A DNA stretch of 64,000 bases from Dictyoglomus sp. NZ13-RE01 (GTDB lineage Bacteria; Dictyoglomota; Dictyoglomia; Dictyoglomales; Dictyoglomaceae). Under the pieces are notes generated by a model that did no database searches, was not told where the DNA came from, and saw only the letters and a program-made list of their open reading frames with translations. The DNA is taken from positions 62,001 to 126,000 of the forward strand of contig NIRF01000003.1 in NCBI GenBank assembly GCA_002878375.1, given 5' to 3'. The position numbers and the translations under genes were made by a program. Position 1 is the stretch's first letter, and the number at the start of each line of letters is the position of its first letter. Positions 9,520-18,474 of the stretch are shown one piece after another.

Positions 9520-11688
9520 TTAAGTTATACCCTTTTCTTCCACTTCTTGGGAAACAGTAGCATATTTATTTCCTCCTGCCAATTTTGCCTTATACATAGC
9601 AGTATCCGCTAAGGAAAATAGTTTATCAGGATCATTACTATCATGAGGATAAACTGCAATCCCTATGCTTATGCTTAGAGGTATTTTTGTCCCTTGGGGA
9701 GTTATTAAAAAAGTATCCTTTAAAATACCCAATACTCTTTCTGAAAAAGAGATGGCTCCCTTTAAACCTGTTTCCGGCAATATAACTGCAAATTCGTCTC
9801 CTCCATATCTTCCTACAGTATCTATTTTCCTACAAGACTCTTTTAAAATACTTGCTACCTTTTTAATTACCTTATCACCAAATAGGTGACCATAAGTATC
9901 ATTAAAAAGTTTTAGATTATCTACATCTACAACCAAAAGAGATAAATTATGGTTAAATCTTCGGGCTCTTTCTGTCTCCTTTCTTATGGTTTCTTCTAAA
10001 TATCTTCTATTCCATACTCCTGTAAGGGGATCGATAGTTGCAAGTCTTTTTGTCTCCTCAAAAAGAATCGACCCATAAATAGCTCCACTTATTTGAGCCC
10101 TTAAAGTCTCATAAAGACTTGGAGATTCTGGACCAAGTTCAAATATAATGTAACCAATGTCTTTATCTTCATAATAAAGGGGCTCTACTATCAAAGAATT
10201 TTCTTTCTTATTCAGGATATTTCCAGGAAGAAGATTTTTTGAATGAAACTTTTCATAAAGCTCGTGTATATCCAAATCAATTTTATCGTAGCTATATATA
10301 ACTTTTGCATAATTTTCATTCTCATATAGTGCTATATAACAGCTTGGTATATTTAATCTTTTCAATTCTTGAGTAAGTATATTTCCAAGTTTTTGGATAT
10401 CGAAGGTTGATATAAGCATTTGTTCTACTTCACTAATAATATATGCTCTATCTTCTAACTTAATTTTTGATAATGCCTCTTTCCTATTTAAATTCTCGCA
10501 TATCAGAAAATAGCTATTAAAATAAAGTTCATAGGCTTGTTCATTTTTGTAAATATAAGGGGATAAATATTTTTTCATAGTTAGCAAAATTTCTTGCAAA
10601 ATATCTATGGGAATTTCTTCTTTTAGTATTATTCTGTAAAGATGCTCTAAAAAACTTTGATTACCATTAGCAATAGAATCTATAAAGTTTTTTACAAAAG
10701 ACCTCACAAATCCCTTATAATTTTCTTCCAATTTTAAATCCTGATAAATTCTTTGAATAATTTCTTCAAAATCTTTTGAATAATCCTTTTCATTCTCAGA
10801 GAGCAATATGAGCTGAGGTCTACATCCACAAGATTCTCTTACAACAAGTTCAACCGGAAAAGTAATTTTATTGGGAACATTCTTTTTGTTTATTAAATCC
10901 AGAATAAGCTCTATGGCTTTTCTTCCAATATTCTCTAAGGGTTGTCTAATAGTTGTTAAAGATGGAGTTACTACCTTTGATTCATTTATGTCATCAAATC
11001 CAATAATAGCTGTGTCAAAAGGCACATAATATCCTAATTCTCTTAAAGCTTCCCATGCTCCTAAAGCCATGGCATCATTAGAGGCTAATATTGCATCAAA
11101 GTTAATTGAATGTTCAATTATGAAATCTTTTACTATCTTCTTAGCTAAGTCTCTATCAAAATCACCTACCAAAACTAAATCTGGGTTAAAGGGGATGTTG
11201 TATTTTTTTAGAGATTCTACATAAGCTTGGAATCTTTCCTCTGCTTCACTATTATTAATTGGTCCTCTAAGGAATAGTATTCTTTTATAATTATGAGTCT
11301 TAATAAGATGTTCAACTGCTTTCTCTATACCCACTCTATTATCAACTAATAGACTGGGAATTTCTTCTATTTCTGTACCTATACTTACCAACGGAATATC
11401 TTTATATCTTTTACAAAACTCAATTGTATCTGAATATCCAATATGAGAGGATAAAGCGGATGAAAGAATTATAAGCCCATCCAAATATTTCTTACTAACT
11501 AAGTCATATAACTTGCTTTTTAATATATCAAAATGATAAGTTCCAAAAACTCTTTTCCCCAGATAAGTTATTATTTTTACACCCAGATTATTTGATTGTG
11601 AAATTACCCCTCTCCAGATTTTTTCTTGATATTCTGAGGAAATATTATCTGTCAAAAATCCAATAGTTTTTTTCATTGTGTTTTTCAT
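9520..11688 (-). CDS. Diguanylate cyclase with N-terminal LacI-like sugar-binding sensor
   Basis: The 722 residues fall into three parts. Residues 1-290 are a periplasmic-binding-protein fold as in LacI-family regulators (GVISQSNN, ILASNDAMALGAWEAL, IIGFDD, LTTIRQP, VVRESCGC) but without a DNA-binding helix-turn-helix. Residues 300-545 are a helical and GAF-like linker. Residues 550-710 are a GGDEF domain with DPLTGVWNRR, GGDEF at 629-633 and an inhibitory RxxD site (RKID, 620-623). It should make cyclic-di-GMP in response to a small cytoplasmic ligand, possibly a sugar. It follows the sigma factor by 14 bases. Its TAA is in frame with the HD-GYP gene. Confidence 0.85.
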   Translation of the reverse strand: MKNTMKKTIGFLTDNISSEYQEKIWRGVISQSNNLGVKIITYLGKRVFGTYHFDILKSKLYDLVSKKYLDGLIILSSALSSHIGYSDTIEFCKRYKDIPLVSIGTEIEEIPSLLVDNRVGIEKAVEHLIKTHNYKRILFLRGPINNSEAEERFQAYVESLKKYNIPFNPDLVLVGDFDRDLAKKIVKDFIIEHSINFDAILASNDAMALGAWEALRELGYYVPFDTAIIGFDDINESKVVTPSLTTIRQPLENIGRKAIELILDLINKKNVPNKITFPVELVVRESCGCRPQLILLSENEKDYSKDFEEIIQRIYQDLKLEENYKGFVRSFVKNFIDSIANGNQSFLEHLYRIILKEEIPIDILQEILLTMKKYLSPYIYKNEQAYELYFNSYFLICENLNRKEALSKIKLEDRAYIISEVEQMLISTFDIQKLGNILTQELKRLNIPSCYIALYENENYAKVIYSYDKIDLDIHELYEKFHSKNLLPGNILNKKENSLIVEPLYYEDKDIGYIIFELGPESPSLYETLRAQISGAIYGSILFEETKRLATIDPLTGVWNRRYLEETIRKETERARRFNHNLSLLVVDVDNLKLFNDTYGHLFGDKVIKKVASILKESCRKIDTVGRYGGDEFAVILPETGLKGAISFSERVLGILKDTFLITPQGTKIPLSISIGIAVYPHDSNDPDKLFSLADTAMYKAKLAGGNKYATVSQEVEEKGIT

Positions 11689-11702
11689 AAAGTTTCCTAC
11701 TG

Positions 11703-12422
11703 CTAAAAAATCTCCTTCGTTAAAATTTCCTTAAGCTTTTTTAAAGCTATTTTTAGAAGTTTAGACACTTGGGCTTGGGAAATCTGCAATTTCTTAGCAA
11801 CTTCAGATTGGGTAAGATCATAATAAAAAATATAGTAGATGATCTTTCTTTGAATTTCTGGAAGAGAATTTATTGCAATCTCCAATTGTATTTTATCCTC
11901 TATTGGAAGTTGAAAGGATTCCAATCTTTCACTTCTAATTTTTGTCCAATCTATATAAAAATCTTCATCATCAACAGATTGTACAAAAAAGTTTTCTCTC
12001 AATTTCATAAGTTCTTCAACAGATTCCTTTTTCAGATTTAATTTTTTAGATATTTCTTCAATGCTTGGAACCCTATTTTCTTTTTGAAAAATTTCTTGAA
12101 TATAGCTTTCCATTTCAAAAAACAATTTTCTAATAGTTTTTGGAAATTTTATAATGCTTCCTCTATCTCTTAGGTAATGAGAGATTTCTCCCATAATACA
12201 ATAGGATGCGTAAGTAGAAAACTGCCCCTTTTTAGGATCGTAATTTTTTATAGCCTTTATCAATCCAATATACCCAACTTGAATTAAATCTTCAATCGGC
12301 TCTCCACTTTTAAGAAACTTATTTGCCCAATAGAAAACAAGATTACTATTATTAAGTACCAACTCCTCAAGAATACGAGGGTCTTTTGTTTTTTTATACT
12401 CTAATATCCTTTGGAAATCCAT
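11703..12422 (-). CDS. RNA polymerase sigma factor, sigma-70 family (SigB/F/G-like group 3)
   Basis: The 239 residues hold region 2 (EDLIQVGYIGLIKAIKNYDPKKGQFSTYASYCIMGEI in outline, followed by HYLRDRGSIIKFP), region 3 (VPSIEEISKKLNL) and region 4 with a helix-turn-helix (LTQSEVAKKLQISQAQVSKLL). Region 1 is absent, as in alternative sigma factors for stress, motility or development. Its ATG overlaps the pilC stop by one base (TAATG), so the two are translationally coupled. The context suggests a link to pilus or surface behaviour; the target promoters are unknown. Confidence 0.88.
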   Translation of the reverse strand: MDFQRILEYKKTKDPRILEELVLNNSNLVFYWANKFLKSGEPIEDLIQVGYIGLIKAIKNYDPKKGQFSTYASYCIMGEISHYLRDRGSIIKFPKTIRKLFFEMESYIQEIFQKENRVPSIEEISKKLNLKKESVEELMKLRENFFVQSVDDEDFYIDWTKIRSERLESFQLPIEDKIQLEIAINSLPEIQRKIIYYIFYYDLTQSEVAKKLQISQAQVSKLLKIALKKLKEILTKEIF

Positions 12423-13648
12423 TACTTAATATATTGGAACATGGTAAATATAGGTAGATAGAGAGAGATCAATATTCCACCAGCAATACCACCAATAAAG
12501 ATAAGCATAAATGGCTCAATAAGAGATGTTAAGCTTTCTATTGTATTTTCTACTTCTTTTTCGTAAAAGTCTCCAATCTTATTTAACATTACTTCTAAAT
12601 TTCCTGCCTCTTCACCTACAGATATCATATGTACTACCATGGGAGGAAAAACATTTAAGCTCTTTAAGGTAGGAGCAATTCTTTCTCCTTCTCTAATACT
12701 TCTTATGGACTTTTTTATAGCATTAGAAATTACAGAGTTTCCTACTGTTTGAGATACTATTTCCAAGGCTTGCAGAATAGGAACTCCAGTCTTTATTTGG
12801 GTTGCAAGTACCCTTGAAAAATTAACTATGGCATTCTTTCTAACAAGAGAACCTATAATAGGTATTTTAAGTATAAACTCATCGATTTTTTCCTTAACCT
12901 TAGGTATCTTTCTTGCCCTTGATCCTCCCATAATAAGTCCCACAATTATTAGAAGAATCAATAGAGCATTTTTCCTAATTGCATTGCTTAATTTTAAGAT
13001 GATGGCTGTAGGAAGAGGAAGTGGTGCTCCAAGACTCTCAAACATATTAGCAAAAGTTGGGACCAAAAATATCAGTAATGCTGCAGTAATTAGCAAAGAG
13101 AATATTAAAATGGCAACAGGATAAGTCATTGCGGATTTTATTTTCCCTCTCAACTCTTGCTGTTTTTCCAAAGATGTAGCTAATCTCTCAAGGGTTTGAT
13201 CTAAGGTACCTGAGCTTTCTGCTGCCCTCACCATATTCACATATAAATTTGAAAAAACATTTGGAAATTTTTCTAATGCCTCTGAAAGGGGAAGTCCTTC
13301 TGAGACATAATTTTGAATCTCTTGAACCACTTTTCTTAGAGGTTTGCTTTCTGTCTGCTCCGCAAGGATTCTCAATGCGTTTGCTAAGGATATTCCTGAG
13401 TTTATCATAGTGGCAAATTGTCTTGTAAAGACTACTACATCCTTTAGCTTTACTTTACCCTTTGCAGTTCCTCCTCCCAGGCTCAAAGTAAGAAAACTTC
13501 TTGTTCTTTTTTTCTCTTCAATTCTTACAGGAAAATATCCTCTTTCTCTAAGTTTGTTAGCTACTTCTCTAATGCTTTCAGCCTCTATCTCTCCTGATAT
13601 CAACTCCCCCCTAATACTCCTTGCTTTGTACTCGAAGGACTTTGCCAT
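12422..13648 (-). CDS. pilC: Type IV pilus inner-membrane platform protein PilC/GspF
   Basis: The 408-residue protein contains two GspF repeats. The first is around FTRQFATMINSGISLANALRIL, the second around FSRVLATQIKTGVPILQALEIV. Three hydrophobic segments are visible (near residues 175-200, 225-245 and 375-400). The N-terminal FEYKARSIRGELISGEIEA is typical. It anchors the PilB and PilT motors. GGAGGTGAT precedes the ATG. It lies 5 bases after pilT. Confidence 0.94.
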   Translation of the reverse strand: MAKSFEYKARSIRGELISGEIEAESIREVANKLRERGYFPVRIEEKKRTRSFLTLSLGGGTAKGKVKLKDVVVFTRQFATMINSGISLANALRILAEQTESKPLRKVVQEIQNYVSEGLPLSEALEKFPNVFSNLYVNMVRAAESSGTLDQTLERLATSLEKQQELRGKIKSAMTYPVAILIFSLLITAALLIFLVPTFANMFESLGAPLPLPTAIILKLSNAIRKNALLILLIIVGLIMGGSRARKIPKVKEKIDEFILKIPIIGSLVRKNAIVNFSRVLATQIKTGVPILQALEIVSQTVGNSVISNAIKKSIRSIREGERIAPTLKSLNVFPPMVVHMISVGEEAGNLEVMLNKIGDFYEKEVENTIESLTSLIEPFMLIFIGGIAGGILISLYLPIFTMFQYIK

Positions 13649-13653
13649 TTAAA

Positions 13654-14733
13654 TCACCTCCGAGGTTCGCCTTGTAAAAGTCTAATAAGCTCCTCTCGAT
13701 TAATAGCTCTCTCTAAGGCAACCTCCTCTGAAATAAGTTTCTTTTTCACAAGCTCAGCTAATGCCTGATCCATTGTTTGCATTCCGTACTTTCCACCAGT
13801 TTGAATAACATTATATATTTGAGGAGTCTTTGCCTCTCGGATAAGACTTCTGATGGCTGGAGTTGCGATCATTATTTCTACCGCAACAACTCTTCTTCCG
13901 CCATCTCGAGAGGGTAAAAGTTGTTGGGAAATAACCCCTTGAATTACACCAGAAAGTTGAAGTCTAATTTGTTGCTGTTGATGAGATGGAAATTGGTCTA
14001 CTATTCTTTCAATACTCTGTACAGCATCTACAGTGTGTAATGTTGCCATAACCAAGTGTCCAGTTTCAGCTGCTGTTAAGGCTATTGCAGTAGTCTCTAA
14101 ATCCCTCATCTCTCCAACTAATATAACATCTGGATCTTCTCTTAAGGCTGATCTCAATGCATTTGCGAAAGAACGAGTGTCCGCTCCTACCTCTCTTTGA
14201 TTCACAATAGACTTTTTGTGAGTATGCAAATACTCAATAGGGTCCTCTATAGTAATAATATGTTTACTAAAATTGGTATTGATATAATCAATCATGGCAG
14301 CAAGAGTGGTTGATTTTCCAGATCCCGTAGGACCAGTAACTAAAATTAATCCTCTTGGAAGACTTGCTAAATCTTTTAAAATCGGGGGCAGTCCCAGTTC
14401 TTGGAAACTGGGAATAGTCCAAGGAATAAGCCTAAAGACTGCAGCTACACTATTTCTTTGCCAAAAAGCATTCACTCTAAATCTACCAGAACCGGCAAGT
14501 CCTACCGAAAAGTCAAGCTCTTTATTTTCCTGCAGTTTTTGTTTATTTTCCTCCGTAAGGAGGCTAAAGATTAAATTCATAGTGTCTTTCGGAGTTAAAA
14601 CGGGGTATTGGGTCTGAGGTATCAAATTTCCCTTTATTCTAAATACCGGGTGACTTCCTGTAGTTATATGAACATCAGAAGCCCCTCTTTTTATTGCTTC
14701 CTGTAAAATATCTACCATCGTAAATTCTTTCAT
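13654..14733 (-). CDS. pilT: Twitching motility / pilus retraction ATPase PilT
   Basis: The 359 residues carry Walker A GPTGSGKST (134-142), the Asp box IITIEDPIEY, Walker B DPDVILVGEMRD, the His box ETGHLVMATLHT, and the PilT-specific AIRSLIREAKT near the C-terminus. That last motif separates it from PilB. It powers pilus retraction as a cytoplasmic hexamer. It sits between pilB and pilC in one operon. Confidence 0.95.
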   Translation of the reverse strand: MKEFTMVDILQEAIKRGASDVHITTGSHPVFRIKGNLIPQTQYPVLTPKDTMNLIFSLLTEENKQKLQENKELDFSVGLAGSGRFRVNAFWQRNSVAAVFRLIPWTIPSFQELGLPPILKDLASLPRGLILVTGPTGSGKSTTLAAMIDYINTNFSKHIITIEDPIEYLHTHKKSIVNQREVGADTRSFANALRSALREDPDVILVGEMRDLETTAIALTAAETGHLVMATLHTVDAVQSIERIVDQFPSHQQQQIRLQLSGVIQGVISQQLLPSRDGGRRVVAVEIMIATPAIRSLIREAKTPQIYNVIQTGGKYGMQTMDQALAELVKKKLISEEVALERAINREELIRLLQGEPRR

Positions 14734-14753
14734 GACCCTATAACCTCCCTTTA

Positions 14754-17330
14754 TTAGTCTGCAGCTGTAACTCTCATTACCTCCTCAATAGTAGTTATGC
14801 CTGCTAATACCTTCTGCAATCCATCCTCTCTTAAAGTCGTCATTCCTTTCTTTCTCGCCAAATCCCTAATGGTATCCTTAGATACTTTCTTAAGTATTTG
14901 CTCCCTTATCTCATCATCTAAAAGCATGATCTCATGAATTGCTGTTCTACCTTTATATCCTTTATTATTACAAAAACTGCATCCGCTTCCTTTGTAAAGG
15001 ACAAGATTATCGAAATCTATCTCTTCGTTTGGTAAATTATTTTTAAGAACCTCTATTTCTTCTTTTGTTGGTTTATAAGGAGTTTTACATTGAGGACAAA
15101 TTTTTCTTACAAGTCTTTGAGCAACTGCTCCTAATAGAGATGATGCTATTAGGAAGGGCTCAATCCCCATATCAATAAGACGGGTAACTGCAGATGGGGC
15201 ATCATTGGTATGCAAAGTTGAGAGAACCAAGTGCCCTGTTAAAGCTGCCTGAATAGCTATTCTTGCAGTTTCCTCATCTCTAATCTCACCTACAAGAACC
15301 ACATCAGGGTCTTGTCTTAAAATTGATCTTAAGGCACTTGCAAAGGTTAAGCCTGCCTTTGGATTAACCTGTACCTGATGAATTCCAGGCAATTGATACT
15401 CCACCGGATCTTCAACAGTTATAATATTTATGTCAGGTGAATTAATCATATTTAGAGATGCATACAATGTTGTTGATTTTCCACTCCCTGTAGGACCTGT
15501 TACTAATATTATTCCGTATGGACTTCTCAACATTTTCACATATCTTTGATAATTATGTTCACTAAACCCCAAACTCTCTAAGGATAAACCTATCTCACTT
15601 CTTCCTAATATACGTAAAACCACCTTCTCACCAAATATTCCAGGTAATGTGGAAACACGAAAATCGTAAGTTTGCCCCTTAACGACCATCTTAATTCTTC
15701 CATCTTGAGGTATTCTTCTTTCTGCTATATCCATATTACTAATAATCTTAACACGAGATATAATTGAAGCTTGTAAGTTCTTAGGAATTCTCTGAGCCTC
15801 ATGTAAAATGCCATCAATCCTATATCTTATTCTAAACTCCTTTTCCAAAGGCTCCATATGAATATCACTAGCTCCTTTTGTTACTGCATCTATCAAAATA
15901 CCATTAACTAACCTTGCAATCGTTCCCCCTTCTTCTGTAACATCTTCGGTTGGTTCTTGAGGTGGTTGCTCTTCTTCTTTTACCCACTGAACTTCCGCTA
16001 ATAACTCTTCTGTCTCCTTGGATAAGGTTAATTTTTCAATAAATTCAAAGAATTCCGACTTTGGTACTATCACTGGTTCAATCTGAGTTTTTGCTATAAG
16101 TTTTATATCATCTAAGGCGGTTATATTTCTTGGATCAACAATTGCCACGTATAATTTGTTATTTTCTTTATATAAAGGTAAAATCATGTCCTGCTTTATC
16201 TTTGTCATATTTATAAGTTTTGTTACTTCTGGATCCACCTTTATATCTTTTAAAGATTTAAAGGCAAATCCTAATTGGATACTTAAAGCTTTAGCAAGCT
16301 GATAATCATTAATATATTTTAGCTCTAATAAAATATCTCCCAAAGACTTTCCAGATTTTTGGGCTTCTTCTAACGCCTTATTTAATTTTTCTTCATCAAT
16401 AAAACCTTCTTCTAAGAGAATCTCTCCTAATTTTCTTCTTGTAACTCTTTTTACCCTCTCACCTTTTGTTCCAGCAGTTGGTAGCTTATCCTTAACTGCA
16501 CCAATTATTTTCTCTGCAATTAAATTAGCCCTCTTTTCCTCTTTTTTCTCTTCTTCTTTAAGCTCTTCAGTTTCTTCTCTCTTTACCTCAATGATCTCCT
16601 CTTGTTTTTCCTCCACTGCTTCAGCTATAAGTTTTGAGAGATCCGCAACCTCTTCCTCCTTTATCTCTAACACACCTTCTTGCTTAACCTCTTCTTTTTC
16701 TTCTTTCTTTTCTTCTGCAATTTCACTTACAAGTTTCTCAAGTTCTTCAATTTCTTCCTCTTTTATTTCTATAATACCCTCTTGCTCTTCTTCTTCGGTT
16801 TTTACAACAAGCTTTTTATTGTCTTCTTCTAATTCTAAATTAACTTCTTCATTTGGAATTATTATTGTTCCTGAATTATAGGACTCTTCTACAATGACAT
16901 CTTCTACTTCTTCTTCCTCGGCATATTCTCCGCTTCTTCTTATAATGTATGGAACCACAGAATATCCCGTCATCAAGGTTATATCGTCAATAGCTGATGG
17001 TTTAATAGGTATAAAAAATCCAATATGTATTGAGTTATCTTCTATTTTTATGGGGATAAAATTGTAAAATTTTTTCAAGAATGGAGGAATGATTTTAGAA
17101 ACCGCTGGGTCTGGCTTTATATCCTCGTAATTTATAACTTCCCACCCTAATAGATCCTTCAAGATTTTTATCAAATTTTCTTCGGTAAAGATTTTCTCAT
17201 TTAAAAGAAAGGTTTGTGTATCTACATTCGGATCTTGCAAAGCGTTTTTAGCTTTTTGATAAATTTCCTCGGAAATAAGTTTTTTATCTCTTAAATAATT
17301 AAGTATCTTTTCATCAAAAGCACGAAGCAA
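14754..17330 (-). CDS. pilB: Type IV pilus extension ATPase PilB, with duplicated N-domain and acidic linker
   Basis: At 858 residues it is much longer than typical PilB (about 560). It has an N-terminal GspE/MshE-like domain (1-135), an acidic Glu/Lys repeat linker (about 140-270), a second such domain (about 298-435), then the motor. The motor has Walker A GPTGSGKST at 612-620, Walker B DPDVVLVGEIRD at 674-685, and a zinc site CPQC (745-748) plus CSFC (784-787). MshE-type N-domains bind cyclic-di-GMP in some homologues, which would fit the cyclic-di-GMP genes downstream. Start is TTG with AAGGAGG. Confidence 0.93.
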   Translation of the reverse strand: MLRAFDEKILNYLRDKKLISEEIYQKAKNALQDPNVDTQTFLLNEKIFTEENLIKILKDLLGWEVINYEDIKPDPAVSKIIPPFLKKFYNFIPIKIEDNSIHIGFFIPIKPSAIDDITLMTGYSVVPYIIRRSGEYAEEEEVEDVIVEESYNSGTIIIPNEEVNLELEEDNKKLVVKTEEEEQEGIIEIKEEEIEELEKLVSEIAEEKKEEKEEVKQEGVLEIKEEEVADLSKLIAEAVEEKQEEIIEVKREETEELKEEEKKEEKRANLIAEKIIGAVKDKLPTAGTKGERVKRVTRRKLGEILLEEGFIDEEKLNKALEEAQKSGKSLGDILLELKYINDYQLAKALSIQLGFAFKSLKDIKVDPEVTKLINMTKIKQDMILPLYKENNKLYVAIVDPRNITALDDIKLIAKTQIEPVIVPKSEFFEFIEKLTLSKETEELLAEVQWVKEEEQPPQEPTEDVTEEGGTIARLVNGILIDAVTKGASDIHMEPLEKEFRIRYRIDGILHEAQRIPKNLQASIISRVKIISNMDIAERRIPQDGRIKMVVKGQTYDFRVSTLPGIFGEKVVLRILGRSEIGLSLESLGFSEHNYQRYVKMLRSPYGIILVTGPTGSGKSTTLYASLNMINSPDINIITVEDPVEYQLPGIHQVQVNPKAGLTFASALRSILRQDPDVVLVGEIRDEETARIAIQAALTGHLVLSTLHTNDAPSAVTRLIDMGIEPFLIASSLLGAVAQRLVRKICPQCKTPYKPTKEEIEVLKNNLPNEEIDFDNLVLYKGSGCSFCNNKGYKGRTAIHEIMLLDDEIREQILKKVSKDTIRDLARKKGMTTLREDGLQKVLAGITTIEEVMRVTAAD
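16536..16784 (-). repeat. Acidic repeat inside pilB
   Basis: The linker contains a repeated unit of the form QEGxxEIKEEExxxLxKLxxExxEEKxEE at residues 183 and 217 (34-residue spacing), with a third shorter copy from about 244 (EEIIEVKREETEELKEE). Alternating Glu and Lys suggest a charged single helix or flexible tether between the two N-domains. Confidence 0.75.
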
Positions 17331-17333
17331 ATT

Positions 17334-17852
17334 TTATTCCTCCTTTAAAATTTTCTTACTTAACCAGTATTTAATAAGAAGATTTTCAAATAGACGCACT
17401 GTCCATCTTTTTATCCATAACTCATTTTTATTCAATGGCGATACTAAAATGGTATACATTCCTAATCTATTACCTCCCCATACATCTGTTAATATTCTAT
17501 CACCAATTACTAAGGTTGTCTCGGGGGTAGTTTGAAGAATTTTTAAAGCCTTTTTAAAGGCTCTATTTCTGGGTTTTAAAGCTCCTCCAATAGCAGGAAT
17601 GTTTGTAAGAGAAGAATAAAAATTAATTCTTTTAAAGGACAAGTTATTAGATACAATTATTATTCTAAATCCTATTTTCTTTAAATAATCTAAGAATTCT
17701 AAAGTTTTTTGATCTATCTTGTGCTCATTCCATGGCACAATAGTATTATCAAGGTCAAAAATAATTCCCCTATAACCCACATTATATAATTCTTCAAATT
17801 TAATTTTAAAAATCGAATGTACGTATTTCTGAGGTTTCAGCTCCCTCAACAT
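17334..17852 (-). CDS. YqeG-type HAD-superfamily IIIA phosphatase
   Basis: The 172 residues include HAD motif [13 protein letters not shown], motif II VSNN, and motif III around RDRILTDV-like [15 protein letters not shown]. This is the short YqeG family of putative phosphatases with unknown substrate. The frame extends to a TTG at 17885, but the ATG at 17852 has GGAGAG at good spacing and gives the family-like start [15 protein letters not shown]. It overlaps the end of udk by 47 bases. Confidence 0.85.
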   Translation of the reverse strand: MLRELKPQKYVHSIFKIKFEELYNVGYRGIIFDLDNTIVPWNEHKIDQKTLEFLDYLKKIGFRIIIVSNNLSFKRINFYSSLTNIPAIGGALKPRNRAFKKALKILQTTPETTLVIGDRILTDVWGGNRLGMYTILVSPLNKNELWIKRWTVRLFENLLIKYWLSKKILKEE

Positions 17853-18474
17853 AACTCTCTCCAAGAATACTTTTAATCTTAGCAATAATTAATTCTATAG
17901 CAACCTTATTAAATCCCCCCTCGGGAATTATTATATCCGCATATTTTTTTGTAGGTTCTACAAATTGTAAATGCATTGGTCTTACAGTATTAAGATATTG
18001 TTCAACAACCTGTTCTACATTTCTACCTCTCTCCTTTATATCTCTTAAAAGCCTCCTTATAAACCTAACATCAGGATCGGAGTCCACATATAATTTAATA
18101 TCCAATAGATTTCTAAGCTCCTCATCAATCAAAACCAATATCCCTTCCAAAATTATTACAGGCTTAGGTTCTATTAAAATTTTCTCTGGAAGTCTGATAT
18201 ACTCTGAGAAAGAGTATGTTGGGCAAAGTATAGGTTCACCCTTTTTTAGCTTCTTTAAATGCTCAATAAGAAGAGGAAAATCAAAAGCTAAAGGATGATC
18301 ATAATTTATCTTTCTTCTTTCTTCCAAAGGAAGATGACTTTGATCTAAATAATAAGAATCTTGTGAAATAACCACAACTTCCCCTTTTGGGAAAAATTCC
18401 AAAATTTTTTCTGCTAATGTGGTTTTTCCAGATCCTGTTCCACCAGCTATTCCAATTAATACAGGTGTCTTCAT
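17806..18474 (-). CDS. udk: Uridine kinase
   Basis: This 222-residue P-loop kinase has GGTGSGKT at 11-18, [30 protein letters not shown] (shortened here: SQDSYY and NYDHP motifs), ILEGILVL, and [12 protein letters not shown]. It would phosphorylate uridine and cytidine in pyrimidine salvage. The C-terminus is about 15 residues longer than usual and overlaps yqeG. The ATG overlaps the mltG stop by four bases. Confidence 0.93.
   Translation of the reverse strand: MKTPVLIGIAGGTGSGKTTLAEKILEFFPKGEVVVISQDSYYLDQSHLPLEERRKINYDHPLAFDFPLLIEHLKKLKKGEPILCPTYSFSEYIRLPEKILIEPKPVIILEGILVLIDEELRNLLDIKLYVDSDPDVRFIRRLLRDIKERGRNVEQVVEQYLNTVRPMHLQFVEPTKKYADIIIPEGGFNKVAIELIIAKIKSILGESYVEGAETSEIRTFDF

Noticed and set aside
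16591-16881. Ser/Phe-rich open frame on the + strand
   Set aside because: It is the complement of the Glu/Lys-rich PilB linker, which gives a long open antisense frame by composition alone.
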